Assembly: GCA_018882965.1 (NCBI GenBank)
Contig: VEQY01000006.1
Span: 24,871-88,870 of the forward strand
Source: Mycobacterium sp.
GTDB lineage: Bacteria; Actinomycetota; Actinomycetes; Mycobacteriales; Mycobacteriaceae
Direction of reading: 5' to 3'
Length of the DNA stretch: 64,000 nt
Part shown: piece by piece, positions 8,209 through 17,337 of the stretch
How the letters are laid out: every line of letters begins with the position of its first letter
How positions within the stretch are numbered: the first letter of the stretch is position 1
Translations under genes and position numbers: made by a program
Notes under the pieces: model-generated
The model's database searches: none
What the model saw: only the letters and a program-made list of their open reading frames with translations
What the model was told of the DNA's origin: nothing

Positions 8209-9699
8209 ATGACCTCCGCACTGAAGGTCCCGCCGCAGGAGGACACCCGCTTCTTCGGCCATCCCATCGGTCTGGCCACGCTTTTCGGCACCGAATTGTG
8301 GGAGCGGTTCAGCTATTACGGGATGCTCGCGATCTTGGTTCTCTACCTGGCCGCCGACGAGTCCGAGGGTGGACTGGGTCTGTCAGCAACCACCGCGATC
8401 GGAATCTTCGGTGTCTACTCCGCGATGGTGTACCTGCTCTCGGTACCCGGGGGGTGGATCGCCGACCGGATCCTCGGCCCCTACCGCACCGTTCTGATCG
8501 GTGCGTGCACGATCGCCGTCGGCCACTACGTGCTTGCGGTGCCCTCTCCGATGTCCGTGTGGCCCGGGATGGTGCTCGTTGCCCTGGGCACCGGATTGCT
8601 GAAGCCGAACATCTCGGCCATGGTCGGCTCGCTCTACGACCAGGATCCCGACGAGGGCGAGAGACGCGACGCGGGATTTTCGCTGTTCTACATGGGGATC
8701 AACATCGGGGCCTTCGCAGCACCCCTCATCTGTGGCCTTCTGGCCGAGAAGATCGGCTGGCACGTCGGGTTCGGCGCGGCTGGGATCGGTATGACCGCCG
8801 CGGTCATCATCTACCTTGCGGCTGGTCGCCGCACCCTGGGCTCTGTCGGGCGGGCGGTGCCCAACCCCGAGACTCCCGCGCAACTCCGGCGGCTCGCTCT
8901 GATCGGGACGGCGTTCCTGGCCGTCAGCGCGGTGGTTTTCATCGCCGACTACGCCGCAGGGCGCTATCGAGCCGAGCACCTGATCTGGTTCCTTGCAGCA
9001 GTCACGGTCGCAACCCCGATCGCGTACTTCTTCCGCATCTTCCGTGCAGCCGACCTGACCGCCATCGAGCGTGATCGGATGAAGGCCTACGTGTGGATCT
9101 TCCTGGGCTCGGCGATGTTCTGGCTCATCAGCGATCAGGGGGGATCGACGCTGAGCCTGTTCGCCGCCGACAACACCGACCGCAGCTTCGGAGGTTTCGA
9201 GTTTCCGGCCAGCTGGCTACAGGCGGTCAATCCGATCGCGATCATCGCGCTCTCCCCGGTTTTCGCCTTCCTCTGGCTGCGGCTCGGCCGGCGTGCCCCC
9301 ACCCTGCCGAACAAATTCGTCCTTGCGCTGTTGCTCATCGGGATCTCCTTCCTGGTGATGGCGGTACTGGCCAACATCGCTACCGGCGGCACGAAAGTTT
9401 TGTGGATCTGGCTGGTCACGGTCGTGGTGGTGCAGACCGTCGGCGAGCTTCTGCTCAGCCCGACCGGTCTGGCTGCATCCAGCCACTTGGCGCCCAAGCG
9501 CATCGAAAGCCAGGTGCTTGCACTGTGGTTTCTGTCATCGGCGGTCGGCGACGCCATCGGCAGCACCACTGCGCCCCTGCAGGACAGCCTCGGTCAGGTC
9601 GGCTACTTCGTGCTCATCGGCGGAGCGGCGGTGATCCTCGCGGGCGTCATCGCCACGCAGGCCAGGCGGATCCACACCTTGATGGGCGGAATCCATTGA
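8209..9699 (+). CDS. POT/PTR2-family proton-dependent peptide transporter
   Basis: 496 residues with about 14 hydrophobic segments, a member of the proton-dependent oligopeptide transporter family in the plasma membrane. The family signature E-x-x-E-R-F-x-Y-Y is present near residues 29-37 (TELWERFSYYGM), and the second signature region F-Y-M-G-I-N-I-G-A is near 160. These proteins import di- and tripeptides with protons. The gene stands alone between divergent and convergent neighbours. The start has a -10 element 6 nt upstream. Substrate range cannot be read from the sequence. Confidence 0.93.
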   Translation: MTSALKVPPQEDTRFFGHPIGLATLFGTELWERFSYYGMLAILVLYLAADESEGGLGLSATTAIGIFGVYSAMVYLLSVPGGWIADRILGPYRTVLIGACTIAVGHYVLAVPSPMSVWPGMVLVALGTGLLKPNISAMVGSLYDQDPDEGERRDAGFSLFYMGINIGAFAAPLICGLLAEKIGWHVGFGAAGIGMTAAVIIYLAAGRRTLGSVGRAVPNPETPAQLRRLALIGTAFLAVSAVVFIADYAAGRYRAEHLIWFLAAVTVATPIAYFFRIFRAADLTAIERDRMKAYVWIFLGSAMFWLISDQGGSTLSLFAADNTDRSFGGFEFPASWLQAVNPIAIIALSPVFAFLWLRLGRRAPTLPNKFVLALLLIGISFLVMAVLANIATGGTKVLWIWLVTVVVVQTVGELLLSPTGLAASSHLAPKRIESQVLALWFLSSAVGDAIGSTTAPLQDSLGQVGYFVLIGGAAVILAGVIATQARRIHTLMGGIH

Positions 9700-9732
9700 G
9701 CCGGCCGAAGGCCGCGCCGGTCTGATGGCGTG

Positions 9733-10374
9733 TCAGTCCAGCGGTGACAGTGGCAACGGCCGCCATGGGGCGAACCGCTGCCGTGCGGCGGCCAGTACGG
9801 CGGCTCGGTCCTCGGCGACGCCGAGTCCCCGCAGCAGCAGCGCGATCACCTCTGGGATCTCCTGGCGAGAGAGCCGGCCGCGGTAGAAGTCGAGAGCGGC
9901 GCCCAACATCGATCCGACAAACAGCGAGCAACTCACCTCGAAGTCAGCGGCCACGAAGATGCCGGTGTCTACTCCGCGACGCAGGTCTTGGCGGAGGTGG
10001 CCGCGCACGGCGTCGACGAAACGATCGGCCGCGATGCCGGAGTCAAAGAGAAGCCGCCCGACATCGGGCCGGTTCGCCATCAGGAGCAGCGTCTGACGAG
10101 TCGTGCGGGCAACCAGTTCCGCAGCATCGGCCGACCCCGCGGTCACGCCCTCGAGCACGCGGGCGTGTTCGATCAGCAGCAACACACCGACAGCGTCGAT
10201 GGCTTTGGAAAGCGAATCGAAGTAGTTGTAGAACGTGCCCTGCGCCGCACCTGCGCGGGCCACGATCTGGGGCACCGAGACCGTCACCACCGCGGGATCG
10301 AGCAGCAACTCCTGGAGCGCGAGGAGCAATGCGGCGCGCGTACGGTCCCGTTTGGTGAGTGGCATTGCTGACAT
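9733..10374 (-). CDS. TetR-family transcriptional regulator
   Basis: 213 residues. The N-terminal helix-turn-helix has the TetR pattern (VSVPQIVARAGAAQGTFYNYF at about 30-50, with the typical GTFYNYF recognition-helix end). The C-terminal ligand domain is all-helical and unassigned. ATG at 10374 was chosen, with another ATG three codons later; the frame upstream overlaps the operator region. A perfect 8 bp inverted repeat lies 18-38 bp upstream and is the likely autoregulatory operator. The neighbouring target genes could be the malic enzyme (divergent) or only itself. The ligand is unknown. Confidence 0.9.
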   Translation of the reverse strand: MSAMPLTKRDRTRAALLLALQELLLDPAVVTVSVPQIVARAGAAQGTFYNYFDSLSKAIDAVGVLLLIEHARVLEGVTAGSADAAELVARTTRQTLLLMANRPDVGRLLFDSGIAADRFVDAVRGHLRQDLRRGVDTGIFVAADFEVSCSLFVGSMLGAALDFYRGRLSRQEIPEVIALLLRGLGVAEDRAAVLAAARQRFAPWRPLPLSPLD

Positions 10375-10391
10375 ACCCACAGCCTCCCGCT

Positions 10392-10412
10392 TAATTGACA
10401 ATCCGTCAATTA
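10392..10412. promoter_or_regulatory. Palindromic operator, probably for the adjacent TetR regulator
   Basis: TAATTGAC, 5 nt spacer, GTCAATTA: a perfect 21 bp inverted repeat and an AT-rich island in GC-rich DNA. It lies between the TetR start (10374) and the malic enzyme start (10520). Size and symmetry are typical of TetR operators. Confidence 0.75.
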
Positions 10413-10519
10413 GTTGCTGGTGGGGCATCCTGGTGATCGCGCTCCCACCGAACCATGGACGACGCACAATAACCCCAGCGCTGACCCCAGCGCGACACCC
10501 ACCCCGAGGGGAGCGACGA

Positions 10520-12811
10520 GTGTCCTCGTCCAGCATGTCCGACGACCTGCGTTCCGGCGCCCTGGTGTATCACCGCCTGCCCAGGCCGGGCAAGTTGGAG
10601 ATCGCCGCCACCAAGCCGCTGGGCAATCAGCGTGACCTCGCGCTGGCCTACTCCCCCGGCGTGGCCGCCGCATGCGAGGTGATCGTCGAGGATCCGGCCG
10701 AGGCCGCCACCGTCACCGCGCGGCAAAACCTCGTCGCCGTGATCTCCAACGGCACCGCCGTGCTGGGTCTCGGCGACATCGGACCGCTAGCCGCCAAGCC
10801 GGTGATGGAAGGCAAGGCAGTGCTGTTCAAGAAGTTCGCCGGCATCGATGTGTTCGACATCGAAGTCGATCAGAAGGACATCGCTAAATTCGTCGACACT
10901 GTCGCCGCCCTGGAGCCGACCTTCGGTGGGATCAACCTGGAGGACATCAAGGGGCCGGACTGTTTCGAGATAGAGGCGCAATTGCGAGACCGGATGACAA
11001 TCCCGGTCTTCCACGACGACCAGCACGGGACCGCGATCATCGTCAGTGCTGCGGTCCGTAATGGTCTTGAGTTGGCGGGCAAGGACATCGCCGAGGTGAA
11101 GATCGTCGTGTCCGGCGCCGGAGCGGCCGCACTGGCCTGCCTGAACCTGCTCTGCAGCCTGGGAGCTCAGCGCAAGAATGTCTGGGTCAGTGATATCGAG
11201 GGCGTGGTGTACACGGGCCGCACCGCCCAGATGGATCGCTGGAAAGAGGTCTACGCCCAAGACACCGAGGCGCGGACCCTCGGGGAGATCATCGCGGGGG
11301 CGGACGTATTCCTCGGTTTGTCGGTCGGTGGGGTGCTCAAACCAGAGATGGCCGCGAAGATGGCGGCCAAACCCCTGATCCTGGCGCTGGCCAACCCGAA
11401 CCCGGAGATCACACCGGACGATGCGCTGGCCGCCAAGCCCGACGCGATGATCTGCACCGGCCGCTCGGACTACCCCAATCAGGTCAACAACGTTCTGTGC
11501 TTTCCCTACATTTTCCGCGGCGCGCTGGATGTGCACGCCACTGCCATCAACGACGAGATGAAACTCGCCGCGGTGGAGGCGATCGCCGAGCTCGCCCGCG
11601 AGACTCCCTCCGACGTCGTCGCGAGCGCCTACGGCGGTAAGGCTCCGATTTTCGGCCCGACCTCGCTCATCCCCGCTCCCTTCGACCCACGGCTGATCTT
11701 GCGCGTCGCGCCGGCAGTAGCCAGGGCGGCCATGGATACCGGTGTCGCCAAGAACCCGATCGTCGATTGGGACGACTACACCGAACGGCTTAACCGTTTC
11801 GTGTTCCGTTCCGGCTTCATCATGAAGCCGGTTTTCGCCCAGGCGAAATCAGCGCCCAAACGCGTCATCTTCGCTGACGGCGAAGAGGGCAGGGTGCTGC
11901 GCGCCGCGCAGGTGGTCATCGAGGAACAGACCGCGGTGCCGATCCTCATCGGTCGCCCGAGTGTCATCGAGAGCCGCATCAGTCGCTACGGGCTGTCGAT
12001 CCGGCCGGGCCACGATTTCGATGTGGTCGACCCGACCGACGACCACCGCTATCGCGACTATGTTGCGACCCTTCTGGAGGTTGCCGGCCGGAAGGGTGTT
12101 ACCCCGGACGCGGCACGGACGATCGTGCGAACCTCCACCACGGCGATCGCCGCGCTGGCCGTCGTACGCGGTGACGCCGATGCGATGCTCTGCGGCCTGG
12201 AGGGGCCATTCCAGGGCCGTCTCAAAATCATTCGCGACATCATCGGAATGGCGCCGGGTGTTCGCAACTTCGCCGCCCTCAGCCTCCTGGTCACCTCCCG
12301 CGGACACTACTTCCTCGCCGACACCCACGTGCGCCAGAATCCGAGCGCCCAGGACATTGCCGACATGGCGGTCAAGTGCGCTGCGCATGTGCGGCTGTTC
12401 GGGATGACCCCGAGGGTTGCGTTGATTTGCGAGTCGGACTTCGGCAGCGACGACACCCCGGCTGCGGTGAAAATGCGCGACGCCGTGGGGCTGATCCGGT
12501 CGTCGAACCCGGACTTCGAAGTCGATGGGGAGATGCAGGCCGACACCGCGCTTTCCCAGACCATCCGCGACCGGGTGCTGGCCGATTCGACGCTGACCGG
12601 CGAGGCCAACGTGATGATCATGCCGGACCTGACATCGGCCAACGTCGCGTTCCAGATGGTCAAGGTACTCACCGACGCCCTCCCGGTCGGCCCGATACTG
12701 CTGGGCGCAGCCAAACCAGCGCACATCCTGACTCCATCGGTCACCGCCCGCGGCGTGGTCAACATGACCGCAATCGCCTGCTGTGAAGCACAGAGCGGAG
12801 CACAGGCCTGA
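10520..12811 (+). CDS. maeB: Malic enzyme-phosphate acetyltransferase fusion (MaeB type)
   Basis: 763 residues. The first 400 or so form the malic enzyme, which decarboxylates malate to pyruvate with NAD(P). The malic N domain contains [11 protein letters not shown] and [27 protein letters not shown], the metal/substrate region is [12 protein letters not shown], then HDDQHGTA, and the Rossmann motif [11 protein letters not shown]. Residues of about 430 to 760 form a phosphate acetyl/butyryl transferase domain, which in MaeB proteins is usually a regulatory acetyl-CoA-binding part. GTG at 10520 has GAGGGGAG 7 nt upstream; an ATG five codons on is an alternative. It links the TCA cycle to pyruvate and NADPH supply. 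Confidence 0.93.
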   Translation: MSSSSMSDDLRSGALVYHRLPRPGKLEIAATKPLGNQRDLALAYSPGVAAACEVIVEDPAEAATVTARQNLVAVISNGTAVLGLGDIGPLAAKPVMEGKAVLFKKFAGIDVFDIEVDQKDIAKFVDTVAALEPTFGGINLEDIKGPDCFEIEAQLRDRMTIPVFHDDQHGTAIIVSAAVRNGLELAGKDIAEVKIVVSGAGAAALACLNLLCSLGAQRKNVWVSDIEGVVYTGRTAQMDRWKEVYAQDTEARTLGEIIAGADVFLGLSVGGVLKPEMAAKMAAKPLILALANPNPEITPDDALAAKPDAMICTGRSDYPNQVNNVLCFPYIFRGALDVHATAINDEMKLAAVEAIAELARETPSDVVASAYGGKAPIFGPTSLIPAPFDPRLILRVAPAVARAAMDTGVAKNPIVDWDDYTERLNRFVFRSGFIMKPVFAQAKSAPKRVIFADGEEGRVLRAAQVVIEEQTAVPILIGRPSVIESRISRYGLSIRPGHDFDVVDPTDDHRYRDYVATLLEVAGRKGVTPDAARTIVRTSTTAIAALAVVRGDADAMLCGLEGPFQGRLKIIRDIIGMAPGVRNFAALSLLVTSRGHYFLADTHVRQNPSAQDIADMAVKCAAHVRLFGMTPRVALICESDFGSDDTPAAVKMRDAVGLIRSSNPDFEVDGEMQADTALSQTIRDRVLADSTLTGEANVMIMPDLTSANVAFQMVKVLTDALPVGPILLGAAKPAHILTPSVTARGVVNMTAIACCEAQSGAQA

Positions 12812-12913
12812 TCCGGGCCGTGTCCTACGACCTGAGGACACTGAACTCCTCAACAACTGGGCGCGGTCAGCCGACTGACTAACAGGCCGGCCTGGGGCAT
12901 CGTTGATGGCAAC

Positions 12914-12966
12914 AGACCGCTAATAGCACCAGACCGCTGATAGCACCAGACCACGTAGGTGCCACC
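12914..12966 (+). repeat. 17 bp tandem repeat in a 5' region
   Basis: Two near-identical 17 bp units, 12914-12930 and 12931-12947 (AGACCGCTRATAGCACC), with one base difference, followed by a degenerate third unit to 12966. They sit 15-67 bp upstream of the small exported protein gene at 12981. The 169 bp gap 12812-12980 otherwise shows nothing I can assign. Confidence 0.7.
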
Positions 12967-12980
12967 AGAAAGAGGCAGAA

Positions 12981-13226
12981 GTGAGTAGCTCCGTCATGCA
13001 CCGGGTGAGCCGTTGGACCGCCGGTGTGTTCCTGGCCACCGGGATCGGGCTGGGGGGCTCGTTGGGAGTGGCAGCCGTCACCCACGCCGCCCCGGCCACC
13101 GAGCCCGCGCCGCCCCCGGGACCCAGCGTGCAGAAGAAGCCCTCGCCTCCGACGGCGGGCAAGACGCCTGCGATGCGGGTCGTGATCTCTGACGGCAACG
13201 TCGTGCGTGCCCGGGTTTCGGGCTAG
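12981..13226 (+). CDS. small proline-rich exported protein
   Basis: 81 residues. A basic N-terminus and a hydrophobic stretch (about residues 14-34) end in THAAPA, a good Sec signal-peptidase site; the mature part of about 45 residues is Pro-, Ala- and Lys-rich. No domain is recognised. The GTG start at 12981 is preceded by AAGAGG at a suitable distance. Its last four bases, CTAG, are shared with the stop of the convergent gene. Short exported Pro-rich proteins are common in mycobacterial envelopes; the function is unknown. Confidence 0.7.
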   Translation: MSSSVMHRVSRWTAGVFLATGIGLGGSLGVAAVTHAAPATEPAPPPGPSVQKKPSPPTAGKTPAMRVVISDGNVVRARVSG

Positions 13227-13972
13227 CCCGCCCGAATCAGCAGAGACAGCGTTCTCGGGGCCGGGCTGGTACCCCCGAACCATGTCCAGGTCCGGAACGA
13301 GAACCAACTCGTCACCAGATCTACCGGGGTGGCCTTGAACACCCTTGCCTCGCCGTAGGTCAGGGTGATGCCCTGGTAGTCGACGTCGAAGAAGAATCGT
13401 TCACCGATCGGCACCGAGATGACCTCGGCGGGCGACGGCAGTACCCGGGTGTCGTCAACGTTGAAGACGGGCGCGACCTCGAAGAGTTGGGAAGCAAGGT
13501 TGTAGCGCCAACCGACCTGGATCGAGTTGATGTTCGCCGGAATACTGAACCCGATGCCGGTGAGCTTGTTCCAATCGAATTGATCGACGCTCTTGAGGTC
13601 GTAGACCGAGTCGGCCGTGAACGTCGCATTGCCGGTGACCCGCCGGACAAGGGGGGCGACCGCCGGAGGCAGTCCTAGGTTCGTGCCCTTGAGCACCGTG
13701 ACCCTCGTCTGCCGGTCGGCCGGTGGTGTCGGGCGACGGCCGCTGCGCTCCCGCAGAGCGGCGCTCGCCGGAACGCCCGCGGACGAGGGGTGCAACGTTC
13801 GTGGCTCAGCGGAACGGGCCGCGGCGGGCTTACGGTGCGAGGAACCGGCGGCGCCGGCTGACTCAGCCGAATCGGCCACCGCTGACGCTGCGGAGACAAC
13901 GGCGAGGCCGCACCCGAGTGCGATCACCAGACCCGCGAGCCACGCGGCCCGCCTCCGAAACGTCACCATCAT
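13223..13972 (-). CDS. exported protein of unknown function
   Basis: 249 residues. A signal peptide (RRRAAW then a hydrophobic core to about residue 35, AVAD) is followed by a low-complexity Ser/Ala/Arg stretch to about residue 90. The folded part has alternating hydrophobic residues (GIGFSIPANINSIQVGWRYN, FFFDVDYQGITLTYG) suggesting beta strands. No cysteine pairs or enzyme motif are visible. ATG at 13972 was chosen; a GTG three codons earlier and an ATG next to it are alternatives. I do not recognise the family. Confidence 0.72.
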   Translation of the reverse strand: MMVTFRRRAAWLAGLVIALGCGLAVVSAASAVADSAESAGAAGSSHRKPAAARSAEPRTLHPSSAGVPASAALRERSGRRPTPPADRQTRVTVLKGTNLGLPPAVAPLVRRVTGNATFTADSVYDLKSVDQFDWNKLTGIGFSIPANINSIQVGWRYNLASQLFEVAPVFNVDDTRVLPSPAEVISVPIGERFFFDVDYQGITLTYGEARVFKATPVDLVTSWFSFRTWTWFGGTSPAPRTLSLLIRAG

Positions 13973-13993
13973 CCCCCACACCGCGCCCGGGTG

Positions 13994-14941
13994 TCATCCG
14001 GGCTGCGTGTCCTTCGTCTTGCCGAACGGAAGCATAGCGATCAGCCCGACGATCACCGCTCCCACGACCAGTCCGACCAGAGCCGACACCACGGTGTTGA
14101 CGACCCAGCCCAGCACGGCACCGACACCGGGCACGCCGTGGACGCCGTGTTCGAGGATGTGGACCAGGTGGTACGGCGTGGACCAGCCCAGTTCATCCGA
14201 CCCGGCGAGCAGGATGTGGCCGCCGACCCAGAGCATCGCGGCGGTCCCGATCACCGACAGCGCGGCGAGCACCTTCGGCATGCTTGTGACCAGGGCCCGG
14301 CCGATGCGCTGTGCGCCGGCGGATGGGCGCTGGGCGATCGTGAGCCCGATGTCGTCCATCTTCACGATCAACGCGACCACTCCGTATACCGCCACGGTGA
14401 TCCCCACAGCGACGACCACCAGGATCGCCCCGCGCGAGACCAGCGGCTCGGTGATGACCTCCTTGAGCGCGATCACCATGATCTCGGCGGAGAGGATGAA
14501 GTCGGTACGGATCGCTCCCTTGATGGTCTCCGACTCAGCGTCAGGTCCCAGTTGCACCGCCGGCGCGTCGTGGTCATGGTCGTCGTGTCGAAGGGCGTGG
14601 ATGATCTTGTGCGCGCCCTCGTAGCACAGAAAGCACCCGCCGAGCATCAGAATGATCTCGACGACCTTGGGTGCGATGGCGCTCAGCAGGAGGGCGGCGG
14701 GCAGGATGATCAGTAGCTTGTTGCGCAGCGAGCCCACCGCAATGCGCCGGATGATGGGCAGCTCGCGCTCGGCGGCCAGTCCGCTGACGTACCTCGGTGT
14801 GACTGCGGCGTCATCGACGACGACACCGGCGGCCTTCACGCTGGCCCGGCCCGCAGCCGCGCCGACGTCGTCGATGGAGGCGGCAGCCAGCTTCGCCAGC
14901 GCCGCGACGTCATCGAGGAGTCCGACCAGACCGCCCGCCAT
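13994..14941 (-). CDS. DUF808 inner-membrane protein (YedI-like)
   Basis: 315 residues matching the DUF808 family (E. coli YedI): the opening AGGLVGLLDDVAALAKLAAAS, a VTPRYVSGLAAERELPIIRRIAVGSLRNKLLI segment, about seven hydrophobic helices, a His/Asp-rich cytoplasmic loop (HDDHDHDAP) near residue 135, and LPFGK at the end. The function of the family is unknown. It stands alone, 21 bp beyond the start of the exported protein gene and upstream of tRNA-Tyr. Confidence 0.88.
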   Translation of the reverse strand: MAGGLVGLLDDVAALAKLAAASIDDVGAAAGRASVKAAGVVVDDAAVTPRYVSGLAAERELPIIRRIAVGSLRNKLLIILPAALLLSAIAPKVVEIILMLGGCFLCYEGAHKIIHALRHDDHDHDAPAVQLGPDAESETIKGAIRTDFILSAEIMVIALKEVITEPLVSRGAILVVVAVGITVAVYGVVALIVKMDDIGLTIAQRPSAGAQRIGRALVTSMPKVLAALSVIGTAAMLWVGGHILLAGSDELGWSTPYHLVHILEHGVHGVPGVGAVLGWVVNTVVSALVGLVVGAVIVGLIAMLPFGKTKDTQPG

Positions 14942-15036
14942 CCCCGTTCCTCCGCCCTAAGTGGGTGTCGACCAGAACTCTACGGACTTTCCCGGCGACC
15001 TGGTACGGCCAGTGTTCACAGGTGCGTCGCCATGTG

Positions 15037-15119
15037 TGGCAGGTAGAGGATTCGAACCTCTGTAGGCTTTCGCCGACGGATTTACAGTCCGCTCCCATTG
15101 GCCGCTCGGGCAACCTGCC
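15037..15119 (-). tRNA. tRNA-Tyr (GTA)
   Basis: The minus strand reads GGCAGGTTGCCCGAGCGGCC at the 5' end and closes with ACCTGCC plus discriminator A, a perfect 7 bp acceptor stem. Anticodon GTA sits in GGACTGTAAATCC. A long variable arm and the T-loop GGTTCGAATCC are present, as expected for a class II tRNA-Tyr. The CCA end is not encoded. Boundaries were read by eye. Confidence 0.95.
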
Positions 15120-15199
15120 TGGTTTGATGCGTCTTGCAGGGTACAACGGGGACGGACCCCCGGCACAAACCGGCCTGACCCACCAGGAGGGCACCGCAC

Positions 15200-15691
15200 A
15201 TGGCGGACTCGTCGTTCGACATCGTCAGCAAGGTCGATCGCCAGGAGGTCGACAACGCGCTCAACCAGGCGGCCAAGGAACTGGCCACCCGGTTCGACTT
15301 CCGCGGGACCGACACCACCATCGCCTGGAAGGGCGAGGAGGTGATCGAGATCGTCAGCTCCACCGAGGAGCGCGTGAAGGCGGCCGTTGAGGTGTTCAAG
15401 GAGAAGCTCATCCGGCGGGACATCTCCATGAAGGCCTTCGACGCCGGCGAACCCCAGTCATCGGGGAAGACCTACAAGGTCTCAGGCTCCCTCAAGCAGG
15501 GCATCAGCAGCGAGAACGCCAAGAAGATCACCAAGCTGATCCGCGACGAGGGACCCAAGAGCGTCAAGACCCAGATACAGGGCGACGAGGTGCGAGTGAC
15601 CTCCAAGAGCCGCGACGACCTGCAGTCGGTCATCGCACTGCTCAAGGGTGCGGATCTCGAGGTCGCACTGCAATTCGTCAACTACCGGTGA
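15200..15691 (+). CDS. YajQ-family nucleotide-binding protein
   Basis: 163 residues, the normal length for YajQ (UPF0234). It starts with the family's S-S-F-D-I-V-S-K segment and contains [22 protein letters not shown] and [10 protein letters not shown], all family landmarks, with two RRM-like ferredoxin folds. Some members bind cyclic di-GMP or tRNA; the role in mycobacteria is not established. ATG at 15200 has a strong AGGAGGG upstream. It sits just after tRNA-Tyr and ahead of the monooxygenase, the same order as in M. tuberculosis (Rv0566c, Rv0565c, as I recall). Confidence 0.95.
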   Translation: MADSSFDIVSKVDRQEVDNALNQAAKELATRFDFRGTDTTIAWKGEEVIEIVSSTEERVKAAVEVFKEKLIRRDISMKAFDAGEPQSSGKTYKVSGSLKQGISSENAKKITKLIRDEGPKSVKTQIQGDEVRVTSKSRDDLQSVIALLKGADLEVALQFVNYR

Positions 15692-15770
15692 CGGACTGAC
15701 CGAAGTCCCTGGCCCGGCCCTCGATGAGTGCCTAGGGTAGAACCCATACCCGGGTAGACAGGGAGCCGTC

Positions 15771-17261
15771 ATGACGAGCGCTGCGGAGACCGCCGAGGGC
15801 TATGACGTGGTCATCATCGGCGCCGGAATATCCGGGATCGGCGCCGCCTACCGGATCGCGGAGCGCAACCCCGCCACCCGCTACCTGATTCTGGAGCGCC
15901 GCGAGCGCGTCGGCGGAACATGGGACCTCTTCCGCTACCCCGGGGTGCGCTCGGATTCATCCATCTACACGCTGTGCTGGCCGTGGGCGCCGTGGCCGGG
16001 GGAAGAGTACGTCGCCGAAGGTGACCGCATCCGCGACTACATGGAGGACGCCGCTCACCGACACGGCATCTACCAGAACATCCGGTTCCGCACGCGGGTG
16101 AAGTCCGCGGACTGGGACTCGGCCAGCGACACCTGGACCATCCAGGCGACCACCGATGGCAAGCCGATCACCTACCGCACCAGATTCGTGTTCTTCGGCT
16201 CCGGTTACTACAGCTACGACGACCCCTACACTCCAGAGTTTCCAGGTCTGGACAGGTTCGCGGGAACCATCGTGCACCCGCAGCACTGGCCCGATGACCT
16301 CGACTACAGCGGCAAGACCGTTGTGGTGATCGGATCAGGCGCGACCGCGGTATCGATGGTTCCCGCACTTGCTCGCACGGCGGGCAAGGTGGTCATGTTG
16401 CAGCGCTCGCCGGGCTATCTGTTCTCGATGCCGCGGCGGAATCTGCTCATGGAGCCGTTCCGAAAGCTGTTGCCGCCAAAGCTTTCCTACCCGATCATCC
16501 GTGCGGTAGCGATGCTGTTCGAGAAATTCATCTGGGTGCTCGCACGCGGCGCCCCTGGTTTCACCCGGAAACTGGTGCGCTGGCAGAACTCCAGCATGCT
16601 GCCCGCCGGCTACCCGGTCGACACAGACTTCCGGCCGCGCTACAACCCGTGGGACGAGCGCATGTGCCTGGTGACCGACGGAGATGTCTTTGAAGCAATA
16701 CGCCGGGGCCGACTTGAGGTGGTCACCGACCACGTCGACCACATCGATGCGACCGGCATCGCGCTCAAATCAGGTCGGCGTGTCGACGCCGACATCATCG
16801 TGACCGCGACGGGTCTGCAGCTGCTTGCATTAGGTGGCGTGCGCGTCAGTCTGGACGGCGCCGAGATCAAGCCGCAGGACCGCTTCTCCTACAAGGCACA
16901 CATGCTCGACGGCGTGCCCAATCTGTTCTGGTGCATCGGCTACACGAACGCCTCGTGGACGCTTCGCGCAGACATGACCGCGCGATCGGCGGCGCGGCTG
17001 ATCGACCACATGAACGCACACGGCTACACCCATGCCTACCCGCGCCTCGGCGGCGGGCCGATGCCGGAGAAGCCGACCTGGGACCTGCAGGCCGGATATG
17101 TGATGCGCAGCCTGCACGCGCTGCCGAAGTCGGGCACCAGACGCCCGTGGGTGGTGCGCCAGGACTACTTCGCCGATGTGCTCGACCACCGCTTCATCGA
17201 CAGGATCGACGAAGACATGGTGTTCGGCCGGGCGCGGCAGCAGGCCTCGCTGGCCCGCTGA
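15771..17261 (+). CDS. Baeyer-Villiger-type flavin monooxygenase (EthA/MymA-like)
   Basis: 496 residues. The N-terminal FAD motif is VVIIGAGISGIG (residues about 13-24), and the NADPH Rossmann motif is VVVIGSGATA near 188. The Baeyer-Villiger fingerprint F-x-G-x-x-x-H-x-x-x-W is present in FAGTIVHPQHW near 166-176. Such enzymes insert oxygen into ketones or oxidise sulfur and nitrogen, and relatives activate thioamide drugs. The likely M. tuberculosis counterpart is Rv0565c. The ATG follows AGGGAG. gpsA follows 76 bp downstream with its own promoter. The physiological substrate is unknown. Confidence 0.92.
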   Translation: MTSAAETAEGYDVVIIGAGISGIGAAYRIAERNPATRYLILERRERVGGTWDLFRYPGVRSDSSIYTLCWPWAPWPGEEYVAEGDRIRDYMEDAAHRHGIYQNIRFRTRVKSADWDSASDTWTIQATTDGKPITYRTRFVFFGSGYYSYDDPYTPEFPGLDRFAGTIVHPQHWPDDLDYSGKTVVVIGSGATAVSMVPALARTAGKVVMLQRSPGYLFSMPRRNLLMEPFRKLLPPKLSYPIIRAVAMLFEKFIWVLARGAPGFTRKLVRWQNSSMLPAGYPVDTDFRPRYNPWDERMCLVTDGDVFEAIRRGRLEVVTDHVDHIDATGIALKSGRRVDADIIVTATGLQLLALGGVRVSLDGAEIKPQDRFSYKAHMLDGVPNLFWCIGYTNASWTLRADMTARSAARLIDHMNAHGYTHAYPRLGGGPMPEKPTWDLQAGYVMRSLHALPKSGTRRPWVVRQDYFADVLDHRFIDRIDEDMVFGRARQQASLAR

Positions 17262-17324
17262 ATCAGTCGGATCAGCACCACCCCCGGATTCCGCGAACCC
17301 GCGGTACTCGGCACCGGGCGGCGC

Positions 17325-17330
17325 TACCTT
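17325..17330 (+). promoter_or_regulatory. -10 element of gpsA (leaderless)
   Basis: TACCTT followed by exactly 7 nt and the ATG at 17338, so transcription probably starts on the initiation codon. No Shine-Dalgarno is present. Confidence 0.6.
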
Positions 17331-17337
17331 GGTCGCC

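Noticed and set aside
10235..10519. N-terminal extension of the malic enzyme into the TetR gene
   Set aside because: It crosses the TetR coding sequence and the operator; GTG at 10520 has a strong ribosome-binding site.
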